From Lichenibacterium minor (lineage in GTDB: Bacteria; Pseudomonadota; Alphaproteobacteria; Rhizobiales; Beijerinckiaceae), in assembly GCF_004137685.1 (NCBI RefSeq), contig NZ_QYBB01000008.1, forward strand, positions 62,001 through 126,000: a DNA stretch of 64,000 nucleotides, written 5' to 3'. Below the pieces are notes generated by a model. It saw only the letters and a program-made list of their open reading frames with translations, searched no databases and was not told the DNA's origin. The position numbers were made by a program, and so were the translations under genes. Position 1 is the first letter of the stretch. Each line of letters begins with the position of its first letter. Positions 8,387 through 15,680 of this stretch are shown piece after piece.

Positions 8387-9592
8387 TCAATCGATGCCGA
8401 GCGTGCCGCGCAGCGTCGACAGGTCCTCGGCCAGCGCCGTCACCGGGCCCTTCAGCTTGTTCCGGTCCTCCGGCACGAGCTTGTCGTAGGACTCGAAGCC
8501 GTGAGCCGTCCTGTACTTGCCCAGCACCGCGTCGACCTTGCCGAAGTTGGCCTTGACGCGGGTGACCAGCGCGGGGTCGCGCTTCTGCACCAGGGGGACG
8601 AGCAGCGTCACGATCTTCTGCGCGCCGTCGACGTTGGCCTGGAAGTCGACGAGGTCGGTGCGGCTGTAGCGGTCCTCCTCGCCGGCGATCTTCTTGGAGG
8701 CGACCTCCTCGATGAGGTCGGCGGCGCCCCCCACCATGCTCTTCGGCGTGATGGTGAGGTCGGTGATGCGCTTCTGGAGGTCGAGGCAGTCGGCCATCAG
8801 CTTGTCGGCCGTGGGAGCCAGGCCGGCGGTCGACTTGTCGGCGAACAGGCCCTTCTCGATGCGGTGGAAGCCCAGGAACCCCGGGTCCTCGGCCTTCTTC
8901 TCGAAGTCGTCCTCGCGGCTGTCCATCGAGCCGTCGAGGTCGTTGAACAGCTCGGCGATGGGCTCGATGCGCTCGTAATGCTCGTGGGCCGGGGCGTAGA
9001 GGGCCTTGGCGTCGTCGAGCTTGCCCGCCTTGACGGCGTCGGTGAAGGCCCGGGTGGCGGTCACCATGGCGTCGACCTGCCGGGTCACGTAGACCTTGTA
9101 CTCGGCCAGGGGGCCGACGAGGTCCATCGGCGACAGCGGCGGCCCTTTGGGGGCGTCGGCCTTGGCGGCCTTCTCGTCCGCCGGTTTCGCGTCGGCGGGC
9201 TTGGCGTCGGCGGCCTTCGGCGCTTCGGGTGCCGCAGCAGCGGCCGGGGCCGCCACCGTCAGGACGCCCTTGGGGTTGGACAGCAGCCCGCAGGTCATCT
9301 GGTAGTCGCCGGCGTCGAGCGTGGCGGTCAGCGTCTGGGTGAAGCCCGGGATGATGTTCTCGCGCTCCTCGACGACGTCGACCCCCTTGAGGATCTCCCA
9401 TTCCACGGCGCGCTTGGATTCGTTCTTGATCTTGAAGACCGACTTGCCCGGCCCGACCGACACGGAAGCCGGCTCGCAGCCCTTGTCGGAGATCGTCACG
9501 CCGATGGGCGCCGCATCGGCCGCGCGGGCCGGCGACAGGGCGCCGGCGGCGCAGAGGGCCGACAGGCTGACGGAAAGGGCGACGGTCCTCAT
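8387..9592 (-). CDS. efeO: Periplasmic iron-binding protein EfeO (cupredoxin + M75)
   Basis: The start at 9592 is chosen over an upstream in-frame ATG at 9625 because GAGGA lies at proper spacing and a Sec signal (MRTVALSVSLSALCAAGALS, cleavage near ARA) begins there. This gives 401 residues. An N-terminal cupredoxin-like domain (GCEPASVSV to TCGLLSNPKG) is followed by an Ala/Pro/Lys linker with short AKPAD-like repeats, then the M75 imelysin-like domain with HEHYERIEPIAELF and DPGFLGFHRIEKGLF. The protein binds iron and passes it to the EfeU permease. The linker is longer and more repetitive than needed for a simple hinge. Confidence 0.94.
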   Translation of the reverse strand: MRTVALSVSLSALCAAGALSPARAADAAPIGVTISDKGCEPASVSVGPGKSVFKIKNESKRAVEWEILKGVDVVEERENIIPGFTQTLTATLDAGDYQMTCGLLSNPKGVLTVAAPAAAAAPEAPKAADAKPADAKPADEKAAKADAPKGPPLSPMDLVGPLAEYKVYVTRQVDAMVTATRAFTDAVKAGKLDDAKALYAPAHEHYERIEPIAELFNDLDGSMDSREDDFEKKAEDPGFLGFHRIEKGLFADKSTAGLAPTADKLMADCLDLQKRITDLTITPKSMVGGAADLIEEVASKKIAGEEDRYSRTDLVDFQANVDGAQKIVTLLVPLVQKRDPALVTRVKANFGKVDAVLGKYRTAHGFESYDKLVPEDRNKLKGPVTALAEDLSTLRGTLGID

Positions 9593-9644
9593 GGGGATGC
9601 TGTCCTCGGGTTCTGGGAAGGGCAAGGTGTGGGAAGGGAAGGCG

Positions 9645-10487
9645 TCAGGCGGGGCGGGCCGCCGGCGCCGACGCGCGGCTCGGGGCGAAGAGCAGCCACA
9701 GGGCCGGGACCAGGAAGGCGACGTACACCAGCACTTCGCCGACCGTGGGGGCGTCCTGGTAGCCGAAGATGCCGCTGAGCAGGGTGCCCAGCGTGCCGTC
9801 GGCGGGCAGCACGTTCGACAGGTCGAAGGCCTGCCCCTGCAGGCCGTTCCACAAGCCGGCCTCGTGGAACGAGCGCAGCGCGGTCGACAGCAGGCCCGCC
9901 GCCACGAAGACGATGAGGGCGCTGGTCCAGGTGAAGAAGCGGCGCAGGTCGAGCCGGTAGCCGCCGTAGGTGACGGCGGCCCCGAAGCCCACGGCGGTGA
10001 GCACGCCGAGCAGCGCGCCGGCGGGCGGGCCCCAGCCGAGGTCCTGCTGGAAGGTGGCGAGCAGGAAGAACACGGATTCGAGCCCCTCGCGGCCGACCGC
10101 GAAGAAGGCCATCAGCACGAGGCCGAAGCCTCCGCCGCTGCGGCGGCCCGACGAGCGCGCCAGGGCGGCCTCGACGGAATCGTGCAGCTCGGCCTTGATG
10201 CTCCTCGCCGCCTTCTTCATCCAGAACACCATGGAGGTGAGCACGCCCACGGCCACCAGTGCGACCGCGCCCTCGAAGAACTCCTGAGTCTTCTGCGGGA
10301 ACTCAGCCTCGACGGCGTTCATGGCGATGCCGAGCGCGAGGCACAGGGCCACCGCGACCGCGACCCCGGTCCACACGGCGGGCATGAAGCGGGAGCGGCC
10401 GGTCTGCTTCAGGTAGGCCGCTACGATGCCGACGATCAGCGCCGCCTCGATCCCCTCGCGCAGCATGATAAGATAGGCGACGAGCAT
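9645..10487 (-). CDS. efeU: FTR1-family iron permease EfeU
   Basis: A 280-residue inner-membrane protein with about seven hydrophobic segments. The two REGxE iron-binding motifs of the FTR1 family are intact: REGIE at residues 10-14 and REGLE near residue 137. It imports ferric iron after EfeB/EfeO processing. It is the first gene of efeU-efeO-efeB; the 52 bp before efeO hold no obvious terminator. It has no N-terminal fused domain, so the system is the separate three-gene type. Confidence 0.94.
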   Translation of the reverse strand: MLVAYLIMLREGIEAALIVGIVAAYLKQTGRSRFMPAVWTGVAVAVALCLALGIAMNAVEAEFPQKTQEFFEGAVALVAVGVLTSMVFWMKKAARSIKAELHDSVEAALARSSGRRSGGGFGLVLMAFFAVGREGLESVFFLLATFQQDLGWGPPAGALLGVLTAVGFGAAVTYGGYRLDLRRFFTWTSALIVFVAAGLLSTALRSFHEAGLWNGLQGQAFDLSNVLPADGTLGTLLSGIFGYQDAPTVGEVLVYVAFLVPALWLLFAPSRASAPAARPA

Positions 10488-10527
10488 GCGGCATCCTCCC
10501 GGCGTTCCGGTGAATCAGCGGCTCAGG

Positions 10528-10585
10528 TTAGAACCGCCGGCGGCCTCGTTCAAGCCGAATCGACCGATCGCGCTTCAACTTAGAA
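10528..10585 (-). promoter_or_regulatory. Two TTAGAA half-sites upstream of efeU (candidate iron-control region)
   Basis: TTAGAA occurs at 10528-10533 and again at 10580-10585, 52 bp apart, in the 250-bp leader of efeU. The sequence resembles a half of the Irr-type iron control element known in Hyphomicrobiales, but neither copy has its full inverted partner. An inverted repeat CCGCTCC/GGAGCGG also lies at 10618-10644. Iron control of efeUOB is expected from the family; these sites as the operator are only a guess. Confidence 0.25.
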
Positions 10586-10739
10586 TGGGTGGAAACTGGG
10601 ACCGGCACAGTTCGGAACCGCTCCAATCTGTCGTCCGGGAGCGGACTGGAACAGATCGCGACCGGTTAACGCCGCGCGATCGCGCGAAGACGCGCCCCGA
10701 AACAATGGACCGGGGCCGGCGCCGCGGGCCGGGGCGGCT

Positions 10740-11312
10740 CTAGACTGTCGCCCGCGCGTCGGCCCGCGGCGCCGGCGGCAGAAGCGGCAGGCCGGCGGCC
10801 CGGACCGGGACGGCGAGGTCGGCCAGCGCGGCGCGGGTCGCGCCGGACAGTTCGGCCGTGCCGGCGCCCCGCGCGCCGGACAGTTCGGCCGTGCCGGCGC
10901 CCCGCGCGCCGGACAGTTCGGCCGTGCCGGCGCCCCGCGCGCCGGACAAGCGCAGCCGCAGCGCGGCGAGGAGGCGCGCTTCGCCCGGCGACAGGAACCG
11001 GCAGGGCGGGGGCAGGAACTGCCAGGCGGCCCCGTCGCGCTTCAAGGCGCGCACCAGGGCGGCGGCGCGGGCCACGACGAGCGCGCCGTCGCGCGCGCCG
11101 AAGGCGGCCTCGGCGCCGTCGAAGGCGGCGTCGAAGCAGGCGGCGTCGCCCGTGTCGGCCGCGGCGGCCACGAAGCGCAGCGCGAGCATCACGGTCCGCT
11201 CCGCGCCGTCGCGCGGCAGGGTCGCCGCGGGGGCGGCCGGGCAGTCGGGGCGCTCGGGGCAGGCCGGAACCCGCCCTCCGGCGGCGGGGCAGCGGCGGGG
11301 TGGCGGCGTCAT
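10740..11312 (-). CDS. Hypothetical protein with internal 11-residue tandem repeat
   Basis: A 190-residue Ala/Arg/Pro-rich protein that I do not recognise. The first 35 residues hold three Cys in a Pro-rich context, and a central Ala-rich helical region follows. Residues ~122-157 consist of three perfect copies of SGARGAGTAEL plus a partial fourth, encoded by the 33-bp tandem repeat. There is no signal peptide. It starts 10 bp after the stop of the next gene upstream (11323-11805), so the two probably form an operon. Low-complexity composition makes homology hard to judge, but the open frame and gene spacing support a real gene. Confidence 0.6.
   Translation of the reverse strand: MTPPPRRCPAAGGRVPACPERPDCPAAPAATLPRDGAERTVMLALRFVAAAADTGDAACFDAAFDGAEAAFGARDGALVVARAAALVRALKRDGAAWQFLPPPCRFLSPGEARLLAALRLRLSGARGAGTAELSGARGAGTAELSGARGAGTAELSGATRAALADLAVPVRAAGLPLLPPAPRADARATV
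10842..10948. repeat. 33-bp tandem repeat, three perfect copies plus 8 bp
   Basis: Units at 10842-10874, 10875-10907 and 10908-10940 are identical, and a partial copy follows at 10941-10948. The period is a multiple of three, so copy-number change would add or remove 11 residues without a frameshift. Identity at every base implies recent expansion. Confidence 0.95.
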
Positions 11313-11322
11313 GACGGCGCCT

Positions 11323-11805
11323 TCAGTGCAGCGTGGCCGGGGCCGCCGGGGCGGGCCAGCCCGCCGCGGGCCCCGGCTGGGGCAGCAGCACCCCCACCAG
11401 CGCGATGGCGGCGCCGAACTCCATGAGGGAGCGGCCGACGAGGGCCGAGGCGGGCGGGCTCAGGACATCCGCGAACAGGGTCGCCAGGGCATCGCGGTCG
11501 TGGCGCTGGGCCGCCGCGGCGGCGGCCAGCAGGGTCCGCTCGTCGTCCGACAGGCCGGGATGCGGCGGGCAATGGACCGCGAGCGGGCGCCCGGTCGCCA
11601 GCACGAGGCGCGTCATGGCGGCGTCGAGCGCGTCGGCGGCGGCGGGCGCGCCGAGGTCGGCGAAGGCCGACACGACGGGCGCGGCCGGCAGGCGGCGGCC
11701 GCGGCAGCAGCACGCCCAGGCGCGGAGGTTCCACAGCACGAAGCGCTCCGACAGGGCGAGGGCTTCGAGCGGGCTCGCGGGGGCCTGCGGCGGGGCGTGG
11801 ATCAT
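11323..11805 (-). CDS. Hypothetical protein with N-terminal cysteine cluster
   Basis: A 160-residue protein, not recognised. Near residues 30-36 it has WACCCRGRR, a tight Cys triplet, then Ala-rich helices and a DERTLLAAAAAAQRHDRDAL segment. A hydrophobic stretch near 133-142 (FGAAIALVGVLL) is too short to be a clear membrane helix. It is followed 10 bp later by the tandem-repeat gene, probably in one operon. The position between the iron operon and the cobalamin gene gives no firm functional clue. Confidence 0.6.
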   Translation of the reverse strand: MIHAPPQAPASPLEALALSERFVLWNLRAWACCCRGRRLPAAPVVSAFADLGAPAAADALDAAMTRLVLATGRPLAVHCPPHPGLSDDERTLLAAAAAAQRHDRDALATLFADVLSPPASALVGRSLMEFGAAIALVGVLLPQPGPAAGWPAPAAPATLH

Positions 11806-11986
11806 GGCGGCATCTCCGGCGGGGCGCGCGGCGCACCGGATCAGGGCGCCATCGATGCCTTGCTCTTCCGCCCATCGGAGAAGATCGTCAATATAGGGGA
11901 CAGACTATTGGAGAGGTTCGAAAGCAGGACTTCCCACCCGGAAGTCTATAAGGGTTCCAGCCTGAGATCCCGTCTGGAGCGGTTTC

Positions 11987-12024
11987 AAAAAACCTCCGGC
12001 CCGTTCCGGGGCGGAGCCCCGGAA
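11987..12024 (-). terminator. Rho-independent-like terminator after cobalamin adenosyltransferase
   Basis: On the minus strand a perfect 9-bp stem TTCCGGGGC/GCCCCGGAA with a 3-nt loop (12004-12024) is followed 11 nt later by six T residues (11992-11987). It lies 30 bp past the stop of the adenosyltransferase gene. Confidence 0.65.
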
Positions 12025-12053
12025 GTGTCGAAGGCCCGGCGTCCGGCGTCGCC

Positions 12054-12635
12054 CTAGCGGTTCTTGCCCGGCACCCAGAGCACGTCGCCGTCCTTCAGGT
12101 GGTTGCAGTGGCGCGACGCCACGAACAGGAAGTCCGACAGCCGGTTGGCGTAGCCGACCGCGGCCGCGCTGACCGCCTCGCCCTGGCCGACCTTGAGGTC
12201 CACCATCAGCCGCTCGGCCCGGCGGCAGATCGTGCGGGCGAGGTGGAGGTGCGCGGCGGCCGGCGTGCCGCCCGGCAGCACGAAGGACCGCAGCGGCTGG
12301 AGGTCGGCGTTGAGCGCGTCGATCTCGCGCTCCAGCCGGTCCACCTGCGCCTGCACCACCCGCAGCCGCGCGCCCTCCGCTTCACCCTCCGCCGGCGGGG
12401 TGGCGAGGTCGGCGCCGAGGTCGAACAGGTCGTTCTGGATGCGGCCCAGCATGGCGTCGAGCGCGGGCGCTTCCGTCGCGGCGTAGAGGCGCGCCATGCC
12501 GATGGCGGCGTTGCATTCGTCCACCGTGCCGTAGGCGGCGATGCGGACGTCCGACTTGCGACGGCGCTCGCCCGAGCCCAGCGCCGTCGTGCCGTCGTCG
12601 CCGGTGCGCGTGTAGATGCGATTGAGGACCACCAA
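12054..12635 (-). CDS. ATP:cob(I)alamin adenosyltransferase, PduO type
   Basis: A 193-residue enzyme converting cob(I)alamin and ATP to adenosylcobalamin in the cytoplasm. Family motifs occur in order: RIYTRTGDDGTTALGSGERRRK (N-terminal ATP site), AYGTVDECNAAIG, QNDLFDLGADLATP, FVLPGG, HLARTICRRAERL and NRLSDFLFVASR. The length matches bacterial PduO-type enzymes. A 63-residue twin-transmembrane gene lies 5 bp upstream, an arrangement common in Hyphomicrobiales, so the two are likely cotranscribed. Corrinoid synthesis genes are not in the window. Confidence 0.95.
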   Translation of the reverse strand: MVVLNRIYTRTGDDGTTALGSGERRRKSDVRIAAYGTVDECNAAIGMARLYAATEAPALDAMLGRIQNDLFDLGADLATPPAEGEAEGARLRVVQAQVDRLEREIDALNADLQPLRSFVLPGGTPAAAHLHLARTICRRAERLMVDLKVGQGEAVSAAAVGYANRLSDFLFVASRHCNHLKDGDVLWVPGKNR

Positions 12636-12640
12636 GACGC

Positions 12641-12832
12641 CTACCCCCTGAAATACAGCACGGTCATGACCACCACGATGGCCAGGAACTGCAGCCCGAC
12701 GCGCCAGCGCATCAGGCGCTGCGACGTGCTGGAACTGCCGCCCCGCACCATGTTGACGAGCCCCGCCACCAGCACGGCGAAGACGAGCCCGATCGCGACC
12801 AGGATGAAGCTGTTGGCGGTTGCGGCGGACAT
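12641..12832 (-). CDS. Twin-transmembrane small protein (HIG1-like)
   Basis: A 63-residue protein starting at the ATG at 12832. Two hydrophobic helices (about residues 9-29 and 45-61) are separated by a short loop GGSSSTSQRLMRWRV, the pattern of the alphaproteobacterial twin-transmembrane/HIG1_N family. Its role is not settled; related proteins are linked to respiratory complexes. It precedes the cobalamin adenosyltransferase by 5 bp and is probably translated from the same message. Longer in-frame upstream extensions look like GC-rich readthrough and were not used. Confidence 0.85.
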   Translation of the reverse strand: MSAATANSFILVAIGLVFAVLVAGLVNMVRGGSSSTSQRLMRWRVGLQFLAIVVVMTVLYFRG

Positions 12833-13087
12833 CGCGGTGGCCCGGTTGGCGTTCGGCCCGGTACGGGGACGGTCGCCGACCCTACGCCATCGCGCGGCGG
12901 ACGGGTAGGCGGAGGGGCTGCGGCGGCGGGTCCGTTTCGGGCTCCCGACACCGGCGGTCGACGGTCTCGACCGCGGGGGAGCGCCGACGCGCGCCGCCGC
13001 TCGTGCGGCGCGCGTCGGCGGGAAGGCGTCGGCGTTTCCGTCGCCCGGTTCGAGGGCGGGACCGGGCCTTGACTCTCCCGCCGTTGA

Positions 13088-13102
13088 GAACAAAAAAGGA
13101 AC
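13088..13102 (+). promoter_or_regulatory. Candidate LexA (SOS) box GAAC-N7-GAAC
   Basis: GAAC at 13088-13091 and GAAC at 13099-13102 are separated by exactly seven bases. Read on the other strand this is GTTC-N7-GTTC, the direct-repeat LexA site established for Alphaproteobacteria. It lies 25 bp before the ATG of the next gene, just downstream of a TTGACT -35-like hexamer at 13069-13074, so a bound repressor would cover the -10 region. Confidence 0.55.
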
Positions 13103-13126
13103 ACATCCACGGCGGAGGGCGGCACC

Positions 13127-13396
13127 ATGGCACGGCAAGCGGAAGCGCGAGCGGACTTCGTCCCCCACCTCCCCGACCTCATCGTCAGCACGGCGCAGTG
13201 CTGGCGCGCCATCCGCGACGCGCAAACGGAGGTCGACCCGTTCGGCCGGAGCTTCGGCGCCCTCGGGGACGCCAGGGCCAGCCTCGAAACGCTGGCGCAC
13301 CAGCTCACCGGGCAGAGCGGGTTCCTCGCCCTGGCGGACGCCGCGGCGCCCCGGGCAGCGGCTCCGGTGCCGGCCCGCGACGGCGCGCCCTCCTGA
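13127..13396 (+). CDS. Hypothetical protein, first gene behind LexA-like box
   Basis: An 89-residue protein that I do not recognise. It looks soluble and helical (HLPDLIVSTAQCWRAIRDAQ, then SLETLAHQLTGQSGFLALAD), with an Ala/Pro-rich tail. GGCGGAGGG precedes the ATG at good spacing. It ends 6 bp before a second small gene, implying a two-gene operon. The candidate LexA operator in its promoter suggests DNA-damage induction. Without homologues the function is open; small SOS proteins elsewhere include division inhibitors and polymerase partners, but nothing here shows either. Confidence 0.6.
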   Translation: MARQAEARADFVPHLPDLIVSTAQCWRAIRDAQTEVDPFGRSFGALGDARASLETLAHQLTGQSGFLALADAAAPRAAAPVPARDGAPS

Positions 13397-13402
13397 CGGG
13401 CC

Positions 13403-13765
13403 ATGGACGTCCCGCGGCTGTCCACATACCCCTACGTCATCGTCCGCATCGCTTGCGAGGGCTGCCGTCGCAAGGGCGCTTATCGACTCGCACGCTTGGC
13501 GGATCGCTTCGGCGCCGAAGCCGGCCTGGACGACGTCCTCAAGCGGCTTTCCGCCGATTGCCCGAACCGGGGCCTGAAGCGCTTCAAGGGGGCCTATCCC
13601 GTGTGCGGCGCGATGCTGCCGGATCTGGGATCCCCCACCCCGCCGGACGTCCCGCCGGCCGTCGCACTCCCGTCAGCCGCCACGCCGCTCCCGGCCCGCC
13701 GCCGTCCACCTTCGCCCGCCCGCCCTTCTCCGGACGGCGCGGGTCCGACCGCACGCGATCCCTGA
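13403..13765 (+). CDS. Hypothetical Cys-containing protein, second gene of putative SOS operon
   Basis: A 120-residue protein starting 6 bp after the preceding stop. The N-terminal ~75 residues contain IACEGCRRKGAYRLARLADRFG followed by SADCPNR and PVCGAM, giving a CxxC plus two later Cys that could form a zinc site. The last ~45 residues are Pro/Ala/Arg-rich and probably disordered. I recall similar short CxxCxRxGxY proteins of unknown role in rhizobial and Methylobacterium genomes, but cannot name a family. A small nucleic-acid-binding zinc protein is possible, and this is inference only. Confidence 0.65.
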   Translation: MDVPRLSTYPYVIVRIACEGCRRKGAYRLARLADRFGAEAGLDDVLKRLSADCPNRGLKRFKGAYPVCGAMLPDLGSPTPPDVPPAVALPSAATPLPARRRPPSPARPSPDGAGPTARDP

Positions 13766-13818
13766 GCCCGCCGGCGGCGGCACCGCCGTACCCCCCAGCC
13801 TGACGGCGGGCGCTCACG

Positions 13819-13845
13819 AAAAAGCCGGCACCCGAAGGTGCCGGC
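13819..13845 (-). terminator. Rho-independent terminator with TTCG tetraloop
   Basis: On the minus strand a perfect 9-bp stem GCCGGCACC/GGTGCCGGC closes over a TTCG loop (13824-13845) and is followed directly by five T residues (13823-13819). It lies 28 bp past the stop of the His/Met-rich gene and is textbook in form. Confidence 0.85.
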
Positions 13846-13873
13846 CCGAATCAAACCCGTACCGAGCGCGCTG

Positions 13874-14101
13874 TCACATGCCGTCGCGCATCATGTGGTG
13901 CCTGTGGTGCCGCATCCGGTCGTGACGCATCATCCGGTGCATCTCGTGACGCATCCTCTCGTGGCGCATCATGCGGTGCATCTCGTGGCGCTTCATCATG
14001 TGGTGCATGCGCCGGTCCATCGGGTCCGCCTGGGCGGGGGCGACAGCCGCGCCGAGGGTGGCTGCGAGGACGCAGCCGGCGATGAGAGCCTTGATCTTCA
14101 T
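13874..14101 (-). CDS. Secreted His/Met-rich small protein
   Basis: A 75-residue precursor. Residues 1-25 form a Sec signal peptide (MKIKALIAGCVLAATLGAAV, cleavage after AQA). The mature ~50 residues consist almost only of His, Met and Arg with a few acidic residues, built from imperfect repeats of MHRMMRHxRM. This composition suits periplasmic binding of copper or other soft metals; a copper-resistance cluster begins 1.6 kb away, though on its own transcript. It has its own strong terminator, so it is a monocistronic transcript. No named family was recognised. Function as a metal buffer is inferred from composition alone. Confidence 0.75.
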   Translation of the reverse strand: MKIKALIAGCVLAATLGAAVAPAQADPMDRRMHHMMKRHEMHRMMRHERMRHEMHRMMRHDRMRHHRHHMMRDGM

Positions 14102-14400
14102 GTTCCGTTTCCCCCTGTGCCGATCGCCGTCCCGGGGAGGGAAGTTTGTGACCGGCTGTATGCAGGTACGGGTGCGGAGATGAACGGCTCCAGAAGGGAC
14201 GAGGTTAGCGCTCGTTATTTTCGGCGCTTCGGCTGACCTGCGCCGCCCGCGACATCGCGCTTGGGCTCGCCGCCTTCTTCGAAGACTCGCCCACCCTCAT
14301 CCGGCGACGGCAGGTTCGCCCGGCCCCGCACGCCGAGGCCCAGCGCGGCGGCGCCGAAGCTTCCTCGCCAAATAATATTATGGCGGAGTGAATTTCCAGC

Positions 14401-14745
14401 ATGCAAACCTATGATGTTGCAACCGAATGTCGCGGGCGCCAGGGTGCCGCAGCCGCTGCGGGGGACGGCTGCCCTATGACCGACCGTGCCACGCTCCATG
14501 TGTTCCTGCTGTTCGCGCAAGCGCTGAAGGCATCGAGTCCGTTCGATGCGATCCGCGTCCTCCAACTCCTGCAAGGCATCAGGTCAGATGTGGACCTGCC
14601 CATGGCGGGGCACATGGATGCCGCCTTGAAGGCGAGCATCGCCGCCATGTCGGATCGCCAGGCGCACAACGTTGCGGTCGCTCGCTACACCCTCGAGCGG
14701 GTCATGATCGAAGTCGAAAGAATGCTCGACATGGACGCCGTCTAG
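14401..14745 (+). CDS. Hypothetical protein
   Basis: An ATG at 14401 gives 114 residues; GGAG lies 12 nt upstream. A second ATG at 14476, after GGGGGAC, would give an 89-residue form beginning MTDRATLHVF, which looks more like a folded start because the first 25 residues are low-complexity. The rest is predicted helical (VFLLFAQALKAS, AIRVLQLLQGI, ARYTLERVMIEVERML), with no signal peptide or membrane segment. The family is not recognised. The upstream 300 bp, between it and the His/Met-rich gene, is less GC-rich near 14370-14400 and could hold its promoter. Confidence 0.5.
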   Translation: MQTYDVATECRGRQGAAAAAGDGCPMTDRATLHVFLLFAQALKASSPFDAIRVLQLLQGIRSDVDLPMAGHMDAALKASIAAMSDRQAHNVAVARYTLERVMIEVERMLDMDAV

Positions 14746-14908
14746 GCCATCGCCCGGCCTCGCGCCTCGTTCCGCTCCCAACGCCCCCTCCCCTGGTGCC
14801 ACACGGGCGCGGCCGGGGCCAGCCGGGCGGTGCGGCGGGAAGCGGGGATGGTGCCGGTCGCCGTGCAGCACAGGAGCAGGGCCGCGGCGTCGGCCACGGC
14901 GGCGCGGC

Positions 14909-15280
14909 TCAATCGCCGGCCGCCCCGGCGTCGAGCGCATGCGCGATGCGCACGACCCGCGCCGCCGCCGCGTCGAGCGCTTCCGCGGCCGCCTCGGCCA
15001 GGGCGGCCGTGCGGGCGTCGTGCCCGGCCAGTTCGGCGCGAAGCCGGTCGTTCTCGCCGTCCAGCGCGGCGATGCGGCGCTCGGCTTCGCCGACCTGGTC
15101 GGCCATGGTCAGCGCGGCCATCACGGTGATGCGGGTGTCGCCGATCTCGCCGAAGCTGCCGCGCAGCTCGTCCATCTTGGCGTCGAGCCGCGCCGCGAGC
15201 CCGGCGAGGTGATCCTCCTCGCCGTCGGCGCAGGCCAGGCGGTAGAGCCGGCCGCCGATCCTGACGTTCACCTGCGCCAT
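14909..15280 (-). CDS. zapA: Cell division protein ZapA
   Basis: A 123-residue protein starting at the ATG at 15280. The N-terminal globular part (VNVRIGGRLYRLACADGEEDHLAGLAARLD) and MTVMAALTMADQ-like block match ZapA, and the C-terminal half is a coiled coil. ZapA binds FtsZ and promotes protofilament bundling at the Z-ring. The C-terminal coil, ending in an Ala-rich stretch, is somewhat longer than in E. coli ZapA. The DUF4164 gene sits 7 bp upstream, the usual arrangement in Hyphomicrobiales. Confidence 0.92.
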   Translation of the reverse strand: MAQVNVRIGGRLYRLACADGEEDHLAGLAARLDAKMDELRGSFGEIGDTRITVMAALTMADQVGEAERRIAALDGENDRLRAELAGHDARTAALAEAAAEALDAAAARVVRIAHALDAGAAGD

Positions 15281-15287
15281 GTCGCCC

Positions 15288-15596
15288 TCAGGCCGGGCCG
15301 GGCGGGGTGGATCCCGCCGGGGCGAGTTCGGCCAGGATGCCGCGCACGGTGGCGCCGGCCCGCTCGACCCGGACCGCGACGTCGCCGGCGACGCGGTCGA
15401 GCGCGCGGGCGCGGGCCAGCGCGGCGTCGAGCTCGACGGCGAGGCGCGACCGGTCGTCCTGCAGGACGGCATATTCGGCGTCGGCGTCCGTGCGGGCAGA
15501 ATCCGCCTCGGCGCGGCGCTCGGCGGCGGCGTCGAGCGCTTCGAGGGCGGCGTTCAGCCGCTGGAGCGCGCGCTGCAGGGGGTCTGGCAGGTCCAT
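15288..15596 (-). CDS. DUF4164 coiled-coil protein
   Basis: A 102-residue helical protein (LQRALQRLNAALEALDAAAE onward) that is nearly all coiled coil, matching DUF4164, which in Hyphomicrobiales sits directly before zapA. The stop is 7 bp from the zapA start, so the two are likely cotranscribed. A role in division together with ZapA is plausible from the constant pairing, but no biochemical role is known to me. The tail is Pro/Gly-rich. Confidence 0.85.
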   Translation of the reverse strand: MDLPDPLQRALQRLNAALEALDAAAERRAEADSARTDADAEYAVLQDDRSRLAVELDAALARARALDRVAGDVAVRVERAGATVRGILAELAPAGSTPPGPA

Positions 15597-15680
15597 GGTG
15601 CTCCGCGAGGGTCGGGCGGCGCCGGGGCGCGCCGCAGGACCCTGGCGAGGAATGCCGACGAGGTCAAACGGCCGCCGCGG

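Noticed and set aside
12640..13430. Longer versions (about 219 and 237 codons) of the twin-transmembrane gene or of frames across 12.7-13.4 kb
   Set aside because: The extra N-terminal parts are Arg/Pro-rich readthrough across the promoter region; the 63-residue form matches the known family.
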